64,000 nt of DNA from Streptomyces caniscabiei (GTDB taxonomy: Bacteria; Actinomycetota; Actinomycetes; Streptomycetales; Streptomycetaceae). The position numbers and the translations under genes were made by a program. How positions within the stretch are numbered: the first letter of the stretch is position 1; the number at the start of each line of letters is the position of its first letter. The stretch spans positions 233,044 to 297,043 of the forward strand of contig NZ_JABXWI010000012.1 of assembly GCF_014930365.1 (NCBI RefSeq). The letters are read 5' to 3'. This document shows, piece by piece, positions 16,874-24,468 of the stretch. The notes beneath the pieces were generated by a model. It was not told where the DNA came from, searched no databases, and saw only the letters and a program-made list of their open reading frames with translations.

Positions 16874-17782
16874 TCACCGGCGTCCACCACGGCCGCGCCG
16901 CCCGCCCCCGCCGCCCTCGCGGCGAAGGTGCGGACGCTGGCGCCCTCCATGACCCGCTCCATGCAGCGCGTCGCGGAGGCCGTGGCGAACGACCCGGCCG
17001 CGTGCGCGGCGCTCACGGTCACCGGCCTCGCCGAACTCACCGGCACCAGCGAGGCGACGGTGGTCCGCACCGCCCGCATCCTCGGCTACCCCGGCTACCG
17101 CGACCTGCGCCTCGCCCTCGCCGGTCTCGCCGCCCACCAGCAGTCGGGCCGCGCGCCCTCGGTCACGGCCGACATCGCGGTGGACGACCCGCTGCCCGAC
17201 GTGGTGGCCAAGCTCGCGTACGACGAGCAGCAGACCCTCGCGGACACGGCGGCCGGACTCGACATGGGCCAGCTCGACGCGGCGGTCGGAGCTCTCGCCG
17301 GGGCCCGGCGCATCGATGTGTACGGGGTGGGGGCGTCCGGGCTGGTCGCCCAGGACCTCACACAGAAACTGCTCCGCATAGGGCTGATAGCCCAGGCGCA
17401 CAGCGATCCGCACCTCGCCGTCACCAACGCGGTGCAGCTCCGCGCGAAGGACGTGGCCGTGGCGATCACCCACTCCGGCTCCACGGGTGACGTGATCGAA
17501 CCGCTGCGGGTCGCCTTCGACCACGGGGCCACGACGGTCGCGATCACCGGCCGCCCGGACGGTCCGGTCTCCCAGTACGCCGACCACGTCCTGACGACGT
17601 CCACGGCACGGGAGAGCGAGCTGCGGCCGGCGGCGATGTCGTCCCGGACGAGTCAACTGCTGGTCGTGGACTGCCTGTTCGTCGGCGTGGCGCAACGGAC
17701 GTACGAGTCGGCCGCGCCGGCGCTGTCGGCGTCGTACGAGGCGCTGGCCCACCGGCACCGGATCGGGGGCCCCTCGCGGTAG
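16847..17782 (+). CDS. MurR/RpiR-family transcription regulator
   Basis: A 311-residue regulator with an N-terminal RpiR helix-turn-helix (MTRSMQRVAEAVANDPAACAALTVTGLAELTGTSEATVVRTARILGYPGYRDLRLALA) and a C-terminal SIS domain (RIDVYGVGASGLVAQDLTQKLLRIG; AITHSGSTGDVIEPL), which binds sugar phosphates. The murQ gene follows in the same direction 107 bases later, so the likely ligand is N-acetylmuramic acid 6-phosphate or a related metabolite. The GTG start sits between two AT-rich inverted repeats that may be its operator. Confidence 0.9.
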   Translation: MSDDVKEIFSPASTTAAPPAPAALAAKVRTLAPSMTRSMQRVAEAVANDPAACAALTVTGLAELTGTSEATVVRTARILGYPGYRDLRLALAGLAAHQQSGRAPSVTADIAVDDPLPDVVAKLAYDEQQTLADTAAGLDMGQLDAAVGALAGARRIDVYGVGASGLVAQDLTQKLLRIGLIAQAHSDPHLAVTNAVQLRAKDVAVAITHSGSTGDVIEPLRVAFDHGATTVAITGRPDGPVSQYADHVLTTSTARESELRPAAMSSRTSQLLVVDCLFVGVAQRTYESAAPALSASYEALAHRHRIGGPSR

Positions 17783-17889
17783 CGGGGCCGACGCCCACGG
17801 GCTCCGCACCCCTCACCAAGGCGTGCACCCGGACCACGAAGGCGTCCACCCCGAAGGCACAGTCGCTCCACCGCACGGAATGAGTCGCC

Positions 17890-18885
17890 ATGCCCCCCAC
17901 CTCCCGGGAGACCTCCGCCCTTCCCGGCCCCACCGGCCTTCCCGCCCCCTCCTCCCTCCCCAACCACCTCGCCGTCCGTGCCGAGTTGGAGTCGTTGACG
18001 ACCGAGGCGTTCCGGCCGGAGCTCGCCGACATCGATCAGCTTCCGACGCTCGACATCGCGAAGCTGATGAACACCGAGGACGCGGCGGTGCCGACGGCCG
18101 TGGCCGCGCAGCTGCCGCTGATCGCGGCGGCGATCGACGCGATCGCGGAGCGGATGGGCCGCGGCGGCCGGCTGATCTACGCGGGCGCGGGGACGGCGGG
18201 CCGCCTGGGCGTGCTGGACGCGTCCGAGTGCCCGCCCACGTTCAACACGGCCCCGACGCAGGTCGTGGGCCTGATCGCGGGCGGCCGGGACGCCATGGTC
18301 ACCTCCATCGAGGGCGCGGAGGACTCGGCGGACCTGGCCCGCACCGACCTCGACGCCCTCGCCCTGACGCCCGACGACACGGTGGTCGGCGTCTCGGCCT
18401 CGGGCCGCACCCCGTACGCGGTGGGCGCCGTGGAGCACGCCCGCGCGGCCGGCGCGCTCACCGTCGGCCTGTCCTGCAACGCGGCCAGCGCCCTCGCCGC
18501 GGCGGCCGACCACGGCATCGAGATCGTCGTCGGGCCCGAGCTGGTCACCGGCTCCACCCGCCTCAAGGCGGGCACGGCCCAGAAGCTCGTCCTCAACATG
18601 TTCTCGACGATCACCATGATCCGCCTGGGCAAGACCTACGGAAACCTGATGGTCGACGTCCGGGCCACCAACGACAAGCTCCGCGCCCGCTCCCACCGCA
18701 TCGTCGCCCTCGCCACCGGCGCGCCGGACGACGAGATCGAAAAAGCCCTCACCGCGTCGAACGGCCAGGTCAAGAACGCCATCCTCACCATCCTGAGCGG
18801 CGTCGACGCGCCCACGGCCACCCGCCTCCTGACAGAGAACGAGGGCCACCTCAGGGCAGCCCTGGCGGTGGCGATGTCACGCTGA
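17890..18885 (+). CDS. murQ: N-acetylmuramic acid 6-phosphate etherase
   Basis: A 331-residue SIS-fold enzyme that splits the lactyl ether of N-acetylmuramic acid 6-phosphate to GlcNAc 6-phosphate and lactate, in cytoplasmic peptidoglycan recycling. The diagnostic stretches are present: RPELADIDQLPTLDIAKLMNTED, GRGGRLIYAGAGTAGRLGVLDASECPPTF (catalytic Glu region), GVSASGRTPYAVGA and GSTRLKAGTAQKLVLNMFSTITMIRLGKTYGNLMVDV. Full length for the family. It follows the RpiR gene and is probably its target; the GlcNAc 6-phosphate made would pass to the nagA product encoded further on. Confidence 0.95.
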   Translation: MPPTSRETSALPGPTGLPAPSSLPNHLAVRAELESLTTEAFRPELADIDQLPTLDIAKLMNTEDAAVPTAVAAQLPLIAAAIDAIAERMGRGGRLIYAGAGTAGRLGVLDASECPPTFNTAPTQVVGLIAGGRDAMVTSIEGAEDSADLARTDLDALALTPDDTVVGVSASGRTPYAVGAVEHARAAGALTVGLSCNAASALAAAADHGIEIVVGPELVTGSTRLKAGTAQKLVLNMFSTITMIRLGKTYGNLMVDVRATNDKLRARSHRIVALATGAPDDEIEKALTASNGQVKNAILTILSGVDAPTATRLLTENEGHLRAALAVAMSR

Positions 18886-18914
18886 GACACCGCTGAGACG
18901 CTCTCGGCGCAGCC

Positions 18915-19331
18915 CTACAGCGGCCCCTGGTGCACGTTGAGCTGCCGCAGTTCGACCGCGAGGCGAGCAGCTGTCACGAAGTCCCTGTCGTCGTGCAGGA
19001 CGACCAGACCGTGGTGAGCGGCGGTGGCACAGATCTGGAGATCGACCGCGGACAGCGCCTGGTGCTCCCCTCGTTCGGCGGCCCTCAGCTGGAGACCGCC
19101 GATCCAGTGGTGCGCGTTCTTCGGGACGGAGATGTCGTCGTAGAGCTCCGCGAACATCGCGCTGTAGGCCTCGTACTCCTTGAGGCCGCGCGCCGACCGG
19201 AGGAACTCCGCCCGCTGCGGGTAGCACGACCGGATGTCGCCGTCCATGACGATCGGGCGCCAGGCCTCGTGCAGCTGCCGATCCCGGAGCAGGCGCCACA
19301 GGGCGGACGAGTCCAGCAGGTAACCGCTCAC
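18915..19331 (-). CDS. vapC: VapC-type PIN-domain toxin
   Basis: A 138-residue PIN-domain ribonuclease. VSGYLLDSSALWRLLRD carries the first acidic residue, RAEFLRSARG the second (Glu), and SAVDLQICATAAHHGLVVLHDDRDF the remaining acidic residues of the metal site. Its GTG at 19329-19331 overlaps the antitoxin stop as GTGA. The layout antitoxin then toxin is standard for type II VapBC. All catalytic acids appear intact, so an active toxin is expected. Confidence 0.9.
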   Translation of the reverse strand: MSGYLLDSSALWRLLRDRQLHEAWRPIVMDGDIRSCYPQRAEFLRSARGLKEYEAYSAMFAELYDDISVPKNAHHWIGGLQLRAAERGEHQALSAVDLQICATAAHHGLVVLHDDRDFVTAARLAVELRQLNVHQGPL

Positions 19332-19552
19332 GTGCGGTGGGCCTCCTTGTCCGCGCGGTGCGCGGCCTCCGCGCCCTCGATGTCCCACTCCTGGGCGAGC
19401 TCGAAGTACTTGTCATGGGCGGTGGCACGCAGCAGCCGCAGGTTGTACTCCTCCAGCGCCTTCGCGACCGCGGCCGTCTTCGTCCGGTGCCCACCCAGAC
19501 GCTTCGCGGTCTCCAGCGCCTCGTCGTCGATGTCGATGTGCGTCAGAGACAT
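19328..19552 (-). CDS. vapB: VapB-type antitoxin
   Basis: A 74-residue antitoxin with an N-terminal ribbon-helix-helix (MSLTHIDIDDEALETAKRLGGHRTKTAAVAKALEEYNLRLLRA) and an acidic C-terminal tail expected to wrap the toxin. The ATG at 19550-19552 is chosen because the motif starts directly after it and GGAGGG-like sequence precedes it. It is the first gene of the pair, and twin TGTACA boxes lie just upstream, a likely autoregulatory operator. Confidence 0.88.
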   Translation of the reverse strand: MSLTHIDIDDEALETAKRLGGHRTKTAAVAKALEEYNLRLLRATAHDKYFELAQEWDIEGAEAAHRADKEAHRT

Positions 19553-19565
19553 GCCACCCTCCATC

Positions 19566-19605
19566 CATGTACATGTTTCCCATCCACCCGCTCATCGAGT
19601 GTACA
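19566..19605. promoter_or_regulatory. twin TGTACA boxes, candidate VapBC operator
   Basis: CATGTACATG at 19566-19575 is a perfect palindrome containing TGTACA (19568-19573). A second TGTACA lies at 19600-19605, 32 bases away, about three helical turns. Both are within 55 bases of the vapB start. Confidence 0.5.
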
Positions 19606-19735
19606 TAGACCTCAGCGGCCGGGACGGCCGAGCCGCCAGGGGGATCGGGGGGTTGTCGGTGCCGCATGGCACCCTGCATAGGTCAGAAGTCAGCAGACCG
19701 TCCGCGCGCACACCACCCGGGGTGAGACCACCACC

Positions 19736-20314
19736 ATGAACCACGCCCAGCTCACCGCCCTCGGCCGTGCCCTGCGGGTCCTCGGGGAGCACGGTGAGGC
19801 ACTGACCGCCGAGACCCCCGACGCCCGCCTCCACGAGGTCAAGGCCGACCTCAAGCGAGCCCTGGAGCTGCTGGACGAGACGGTTACGAGGGCCGCCCCC
19901 ACCACCCGCTGCGCCGAGCACCCCAGCGGCCCGGTGGACGAGGAGGCCCCCGACCGCTGCCTGCTCTGCGAGACCCGCCGTCGCGCCGCCCGCCGCACCC
20001 AGCTGAACGACAGCTACGGCCAGCCCCGCCCCACCGGCCCCACCACCCCGGCCCCCTCCCGCTACGGCGTACGGGACGACCGCCCCGAGCCCCAGCAGCG
20101 CTGGCTCCCGGAAGCGTGGAACGGCCAGGTCTGGCAGCTCTGCGGCACCCCCCGCCGCGACCGCCGCGAGGCCGAGCTGTACCTCGCCGCCCAGCGCCGC
20201 GGCCCCCGCCCCGCCCTCGCCTACCGCCTGGTCCAGGAGTTCACCGACTACGACGTGACCCGCATCTGGGGCGAGCCGGTCCGCGTGGACATCGAACCGC
20301 TGGGGAACATGTGA
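19736..20314 (+). CDS. hypothetical streptomycete protein (192 aa)
   Basis: A soluble protein in three parts. Residues 1-55 are helical (LTALGRALRVLGEHGEALTAETPDARLHEVKADLKRALELLDE). Residues 58-85 hold CAEHPSG and CLLCETRRRAARR, a possible zinc site. The C-terminal half (WLPEAWNGQVWQLCGTPRRDRREAELYLAAQRR ... VQEFTDYDVTRIWGEPVRVDI) looks like a compact alpha/beta domain. I do not recognise the family. GGGGTGAG precedes the ATG. It faces the vapBC operon across about 180 bases. Confidence 0.7.
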   Translation: MNHAQLTALGRALRVLGEHGEALTAETPDARLHEVKADLKRALELLDETVTRAAPTTRCAEHPSGPVDEEAPDRCLLCETRRRAARRTQLNDSYGQPRPTGPTTPAPSRYGVRDDRPEPQQRWLPEAWNGQVWQLCGTPRRDRREAELYLAAQRRGPRPALAYRLVQEFTDYDVTRIWGEPVRVDIEPLGNM

Positions 20315-20341
20315 GCGACCTCGGTCACCCGGGAGCCACGC

Positions 20342-20560
20342 TCAGCACGGCAGCCGCCCCTCCGCGTTGACCCGCCGCACCCGGGCCCGCAGCACCTCCC
20401 CCGGCGTGGCCTCGCGCAGCGACCCCGGCGGACAGTCCCACTCCCGCCCGCCCCCGACCGGCCGCAACTGCACATAACCGCCCTCGCGCCCCATCACCTC
20501 ACCGAGCCGCCCGTCCCGTACGTCCACGGCGTACGACCGCGAGCCCTGCGGGGCGGTCAC
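20342..20560 (-). CDS. small hypothetical protein (72 aa), second gene of a coupled pair
   Basis: A beta-rich 72-residue protein (SYAVDVRDGRLGEVMGREGGYVQLRPVGGGREWDCPPGSLREA) that resembles a small barrel. The GTG at 20558-20560 overlaps the stop of the preceding gene as GTGA, which supports it being real. Function unknown. Confidence 0.65.
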   Translation of the reverse strand: MTAPQGSRSYAVDVRDGRLGEVMGREGGYVQLRPVGGGREWDCPPGSLREATPGEVLRARVRRVNAEGRLPC

Positions 20561-20796
20561 GTCTCGGCCGCCTTGCGCAGCACGCCGGCGAGCTTGGCGG
20601 CGACCTGGAGGTTGCAGCGCCCCAACTCCACCAGCGGATAGGGCAGTTCACTGGCACCGGTGACCGGATCGACGCGCAGGGACGGCAGGATGATCCCGAC
20701 CCCGCGCAACGCCTGGTCGAGCTGCTCCACGGCGTCCTCCGTCGAGAACGCGGAGTTGCGCCGCCGCCGCCGTCCGCTGACCGCTCTGTTCTTCAC
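20557..20796 (-). CDS. small hypothetical protein (79 aa), first gene of a coupled pair
   Basis: A 79-residue protein: basic N-terminus (VKNRAVSGRRRRRNSAF), then EDAVEQLDQALRGVGIILPSLRVDPVTGASELPYPLVELGRCNLQVAAKLAGVLRKA. The GTG at 20794-20796 is chosen because GGAGG lies upstream at a normal distance. It is divergent from XRE regulator 2 (116 bases), so the two may share control. The composition suggests a DNA- or RNA-binding or partner protein; no family recognised. Confidence 0.7.
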   Translation of the reverse strand: MKNRAVSGRRRRRNSAFSTEDAVEQLDQALRGVGIILPSLRVDPVTGASELPYPLVELGRCNLQVAAKLAGVLRKAAET

Positions 20797-20829
20797 GTCG
20801 CCCGTTCCTCCACGCTGGGTTCCCGATTC

Positions 20830-20844
20830 GACACACAGCGTGTC
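20830..20844. promoter_or_regulatory. inverted repeat between the small gene pair and XRE regulator 2
   Basis: GACAC-ACAGC-GTGTC is a perfect 5-bp inverted repeat in the divergent promoter region, 69 bases before the regulator start. A candidate operator for the XRE protein. Confidence 0.35.
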
Positions 20845-20912
20845 CGATCGCCATCTAGCCTGACCAGATACGACCCCCCAACAGGGGAACTGCTGGACAG
20901 GGAGCTGGGGCC

Positions 20913-21752
20913 ATGCCCGGACCGAAGGATCTGGACCCGTCGTCGTCACCCCGAGCAATGCTGGGAGCGGAACTGCGCCACGCGCGGGAACGGGCGGGGC
21001 TCAGCCAGGAGGAGCTGGGCCTGCGGTTGTTCGTGAGCGGCTCGTTCGTGGGGCAGTTGGAGGCGGCGGTACGGCGTATGCAGCCCGAGATCGCCCGCCT
21101 GATCGATGTCGCGCTCGACACGGACGACTTCTTCTCGCGCAACTGCCTGGCCATGGCCAAGTCCCGCTATCCCGAGCACTTCGCAGCAGCTGCGGAGGCG
21201 GAGGCGGAGGCCACTGCGATCAGGGAGTACGCCCCGACCCTGATTCCCGGCCTGATCCAAACGCCCGCATACGCACGGGCCGTGAACCGCGGCTTCGCCC
21301 CTACGGCACCGGAGGAGACCATCGACGAGTGGGTGGACGGCCGGATTGCCCGCGCCCGCCTACTCGATGATCCAACAAAACCGATGCTGTGGGTGGTTCT
21401 TGACGAAGCTGGACTGCGCCGCGAGACCGGCGGCCGGGCCGTGATGGCGGAAGCCCTCACCCACGTCGCCGACCTGGCCCGCAGGAACCGAGTCATCGTG
21501 CAGGTGCTGCCGTTCAGCGCGGGCGCCCACACGGCTATGGGCGGTTCGCTGAAGCTGATGGACTTCGACGACGCCCCGTCCCTGGTCTACTTCGAGGGTC
21601 CCCGCGTCGGACGCCTGGAGGACGACCCCGCCCTCGTCGCCCAGCTCAAGCTCACCTTCGAACTCCTCGCGGCCTCCGCGCTCCCGCCTGAGAAGTCCCT
21701 GGCCATGGTCGAAGCATTGGCGCAGGATTATGCCCATGAGGAACATCTCTGA
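20913..21752 (+). CDS. XRE-family regulator with DUF5753 (second XRE/DUF397 pair)
   Basis: A 279-residue regulator built like the one at 8588: helix-turn-helix at residues 10-65 (MLGAELRHARERAGLSQEELGLRLFVSGSFVGQLEAAVRRM) and DUF5753 after it (TAIREYAPTLIPGLIQTPAYARAVNRGF to LLAASALPPEKSLAMVEALAQDY). The start ATG follows AGGGAGC. It overlaps the DUF397 gene by 23 bases. The two regulators share the recognition-helix stretch FVSGSFVGQLEA almost exactly, so their targets may overlap. Confidence 0.92.
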   Translation: MPGPKDLDPSSSPRAMLGAELRHARERAGLSQEELGLRLFVSGSFVGQLEAAVRRMQPEIARLIDVALDTDDFFSRNCLAMAKSRYPEHFAAAAEAEAEATAIREYAPTLIPGLIQTPAYARAVNRGFAPTAPEETIDEWVDGRIARARLLDDPTKPMLWVVLDEAGLRRETGGRAVMAEALTHVADLARRNRVIVQVLPFSAGAHTAMGGSLKLMDFDDAPSLVYFEGPRVGRLEDDPALVAQLKLTFELLAASALPPEKSLAMVEALAQDYAHEEHL

Positions 21753-21951
21753 CCCCGAGCTGGGCGCCGCCATATGGCACAAGTCGAGCTACAGCGAAGG
21801 CGGCGGCGGCAACTGCCTCGAAGTCCACCTCGCCCACCCCTCCCCCTCCCCCCTCATCCCCGTGCGGGACTCCAAGACCCCCCTCGGCCCGAAGCTCGTG
21901 TTCCGGGCGGCGAGTTGGTCCCTCTTCATCGAGAATCTGAAGCGCGACTGA
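21730..21951 (+). CDS. DUF397 protein, partner of XRE regulator 2
   Basis: A 73-residue DUF397 protein (AIWHKSSYSEGGGGNCLEVHLAH ... IPVRDSKTPLGPKLVFRAASWSLFIENLK). The start could be 21730 or the second ATG six bases later. It lies within the end of the regulator gene and is expected to be translated with it. Confidence 0.9.
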   Translation: MPMRNISDPELGAAIWHKSSYSEGGGGNCLEVHLAHPSPSPLIPVRDSKTPLGPKLVFRAASWSLFIENLKRD

Positions 21952-21999
21952 CCCGCCAAGAGGTCAGGATCTGACCTACATGGCTCCTACTGTGAAGCC

Positions 22000-22545
22000 A
22001 TGAACACCACGACGAACACCCCCGCCCCCACCCTGCCCACCGGCGAGCGCGCCGACCTGCTGGAAAGCCTCGCCAAGCAGCGCCACTTCCTCCGCTTCAC
22101 CACCCGCGACCTCACCGACGAGCAGGCCGGACAGCGCACCACGGCCAGCGAACTCTGTCTCGGCGGCCTGATCAAACACGTCACGTCGGTGGAACGGATC
22201 TGGGCAGGGTTCATCGTCGAAGGCACCTCGGCGATGCCCGACTTCACCGCCATGACCGAGGCCGACTGGGCCAAGCGCGCCGACGAGTTCCGCATGCTGC
22301 CCGGCGACACGCTGACCGACGTGCTCGCGGAGTACGCCGAGGTGGCCGACCGGACCGACGAACTCGTGGCCACGCTGCCCGACCTGAACGTGTCGCACCC
22401 GCTGCCGAAGGCCCCGTGGTTCGAGGGGGAGGCGAGCTGGTCGGCCCGCAGGGTGCTGCTACACATCGCCGCCGAGACCGCGCAGCACGCCGGTCACGCG
22501 GACATCATCCGGGAGTCCCTGGACGGCGCGAAGAGCATGGGCTGA
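22000..22545 (+). CDS. DinB-family (DUF664) protein
   Basis: A 181-residue four-helix DinB-fold protein: ERADLLESLAKQRHFLRFTTRDLTDEQAGQRTTASELCLGGLIKHVTSVERIW, then a C-terminal HIAAETAQHAGHADIIRESLDG. The His residues in KHV, LHIAAETAQHAGHAD fit a metal site. Relatives use thiols such as mycothiol in detoxification, but the substrate is unknown. TACTGT lies 6 bases before the ATG with no ribosome site, so a leaderless mRNA is likely. Confidence 0.88.
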   Translation: MNTTTNTPAPTLPTGERADLLESLAKQRHFLRFTTRDLTDEQAGQRTTASELCLGGLIKHVTSVERIWAGFIVEGTSAMPDFTAMTEADWAKRADEFRMLPGDTLTDVLAEYAEVADRTDELVATLPDLNVSHPLPKAPWFEGEASWSARRVLLHIAAETAQHAGHADIIRESLDGAKSMG

Positions 22546-22661
22546 CGCCCGGCGGGACCCGGCCCCGAAGCTCAAGCCACCAGCCCCGAGCGCTCTTTTT
22601 CGGAACGGGAATGGGCCTCAACCCACCCTCCCACCCGGCAAGTTGACGGCACGCGATCGAG

Positions 22662-22692
22662 TTGCCACGCACCGTGACGGTGCTGATACGGT
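22662..22692 (+). promoter_or_regulatory. promoter with palindromic operator in its spacer
   Basis: A -35-like TTGCCA (22662-22667) and a -10-like TGATAC just after 22683 bracket the palindrome GCACCG-TGA-CGGTGC (22669-22683). A protein bound there would block RNA polymerase directly. Transcription would begin near 22697 and run into the hairpin at 22708. Confidence 0.45.
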
Positions 22693-22707
22693 GCCCGCAG
22701 ACGAAAC

Positions 22708-22744
22708 AGCCCCCGCCAGGTGCTACCAACACCCTGCGGGGGCT
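22708..22744 (+). ncRNA. structured 5' leader hairpin of the helix-turn-helix gene
   Basis: AGCCCCCGC (22708-22716) pairs perfectly with GCGGGGGCT (22736-22744). After a 2x2 internal loop, GGTG pairs with CACC around the 7-base loop CTACCAA. No T-tract follows, so it is not a simple terminator; it lies 36 bases before the ATG. It may be an attenuator, a protein-binding site or a stable leader. Confidence 0.45.
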
Positions 22745-22780
22745 TGACCTGCGAGATCGAGAGCTGAGAGTTCGATCCCC

Positions 22781-23701
22781 ATGGCTGCTGCCAACTCTAG
22801 TGCTGCCCCTCTGCCCGCGCACGCGGACCCGCACCCTCCGCGCCCCCATCCCATGGCCTCCCCGGGCTACGGCAAGCGCGCCACCCCCGGCCAACACCGC
22901 CGCTCGGCCCACGACTTCGCCGCCCTCCCGCCCCGCGAAGCAGCGATCGCCGCGTACATCGACCGCCTCCCCGACGGCGCCGACATCAGCGTGAAGACGC
23001 TGGCCAAGGAGTTGCCGTACGGCCAATGCGCCCTGCGCACGGCCCTCAACAGGATCCAGGAGGCGGGTCACTTGCGCCGGGGCCGCGAACACCTGACGAC
23101 CAAGTCGGGTACGGCGCAGTGGATCACCCGAACGTGGTTCTCCCGTACCGCGCGCGACGACACCTGGTGGGCGAGGTTCACGCGGGGTGACGTACCGGAA
23201 GAGGAACCGGACCGAGCCCGCCCCACCCGCTCCTCCACCCGCTCCCGCGCCCACATCCTCCTCGCCGCCCTCGGCCGTACGGCGCCGGCCCTGTCCCTCT
23301 CCCAGGCCGACTGCGCGGCCCTGGCCCCGCTCCTCACCCCGTGGTTCGAGCGCGGCGCCACCGACGAGTCCGTACGCCGGGCCCTCACCAGCGGCCTCCC
23401 CACCCCCGTCCACAGCCCGGCCGCCCTCATCCGCACCCGCCTACGCGACAAACTCCCCCCAGAGCCGGTACCGACCCCCGAACCGGCACCCGCACCCCCT
23501 CCCCTCCGCATGCTGGAATGCGCCCACTGCCGCGCCCCAGGCCGCCCGGAAGCCTTGACGGGCGGCGTCTGCGGCGCGTGCCGAGGCGAACGCGCCCCCG
23601 CCCACCCCAAGGCGCCCCTGTCCGCCGCCGCGGTCCACACCCACGCGGCCCAGATCCGTGCGGCGATGTCACAGCAGCCACGAGAAGGGACACCCGTATG
23701 A
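22781..23701 (+). CDS. helix-turn-helix protein with C-terminal zinc-knuckle
   Basis: A 306-residue protein. Residues 45-110 form a winged helix-turn-helix (REAAIAAYIDRLPDGADISVKTLAKELPYGQCALRTALNRIQEAGHLRRGREHL), with WITRTWFSRTARDDTWW after it. A Pro-rich linker leads to a four-cysteine knuckle near residue 255 (CAHCRAPGRPEALTGGVCGACRGE). The architecture is common in streptomycetes, often in several copies, and is sometimes labelled a MarR-like regulator; its role is unknown. The leader has a palindromic promoter and a strong hairpin. Its stop is followed 60 bases later by the Uma2 gene. Confidence 0.8.
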   Translation: MAAANSSAAPLPAHADPHPPRPHPMASPGYGKRATPGQHRRSAHDFAALPPREAAIAAYIDRLPDGADISVKTLAKELPYGQCALRTALNRIQEAGHLRRGREHLTTKSGTAQWITRTWFSRTARDDTWWARFTRGDVPEEEPDRARPTRSSTRSRAHILLAALGRTAPALSLSQADCAALAPLLTPWFERGATDESVRRALTSGLPTPVHSPAALIRTRLRDKLPPEPVPTPEPAPAPPPLRMLECAHCRAPGRPEALTGGVCGACRGERAPAHPKAPLSAAAVHTHAAQIRAAMSQQPREGTPV

Positions 23702-23760
23702 CCGTCCCTACGGTCCGACGACACCACGCCGGGGCACGATGGGAGGAAGGAGGAAACACC

Positions 23761-24441
23761 ATGACCCCTGACACCGCTGAGCACCCGCAGATGTCCGTCG
23801 AGGACTTCGAGGAACTCGTCCGCAGGGCCCCCAGGGAGCTGCGGAACCGGCTGGAGTTCCTCGGCGGGAGGCTGTGCGTCCGGCACGGCCCGCTCGACGT
23901 CGACGAGTTCGAGGAGCTGGCCGCCGTGGCTCCCGAAACCGTGCGGCTTGAGTACATCAACGGAGAAGTAGAGGTCAAGGCCATGCCGGACGGCAACCAC
24001 CGCTCCATCTTCATGTGGCTGCTGCGCCAGTGCATGCAACACCGTCCCGACCTGGATCTGGTGCCCGAATCCGGAGTGAAGGCGGAGGCATATCGCAAGG
24101 GTCGTGCACGCACCGACGGGACCCTCGTGCCGGTGGATCACTTCCGGGGAGACGGCGAGTGGTCCAGCCCCGACGGCGCCCTCATGGCCGTCGAAATCAC
24201 CTCCCACGACCGCGACACCGACCGACGCGACCGCGTCGACAAGCCCCTCGGCTACGCGGCGGCCGGCATCCCGATCTACCTCCTCATCGATCGCGACCAC
24301 AACACCGTCACCGTGTTCAGCGAGCCGAAGGACGGCCGGTACCGGCAGACCGAGACCCACGCGTGGGGCGTGACCGTCGAGATCCCGGCGCCCGTGAGCA
24401 TCACGCTCGACACCGAGAAGCTCAAGGACTACGCCGACTGA
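23761..24441 (+). CDS. Uma2-family (DUF820) restriction-endonuclease-fold protein
   Basis: A 226-residue protein of the Uma2 family, which has a PD-(D/E)XK nuclease-like fold. The core is present: RLEYINGEVEVKAMPDGNHRSIFMWLLRQCM, then PDGALMAVEITSHDRDTDRRDRVDKPLGYAAAGIPIYLLIDRD, with the Glu in VEIT and acidic residues before it as likely metal ligands. AGGAGG at 23748-23753 sets the ATG at 23761. Oddly, the N-terminus appears doubled: MSVEDFEELVRRAPRELRNRLEFLGGRL and LDVDEFEELAAVAPETVRLEYINGEV. Family members are common in streptomycetes; function is not known. Confidence 0.88.
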   Translation: MTPDTAEHPQMSVEDFEELVRRAPRELRNRLEFLGGRLCVRHGPLDVDEFEELAAVAPETVRLEYINGEVEVKAMPDGNHRSIFMWLLRQCMQHRPDLDLVPESGVKAEAYRKGRARTDGTLVPVDHFRGDGEWSSPDGALMAVEITSHDRDTDRRDRVDKPLGYAAAGIPIYLLIDRDHNTVTVFSEPKDGRYRQTETHAWGVTVEIPAPVSITLDTEKLKDYAD

Positions 24442-24468
24442 CCGCCGCACCCCGACCCCGCACGCTCA

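Noticed and set aside
17783..17889. Short minus-strand frame (MATHSVRWSDCAF...) in the rpiR-murQ gap
   Set aside because: Runs into the rpiR gene in antisense, has no ribosome site and no recognised family.
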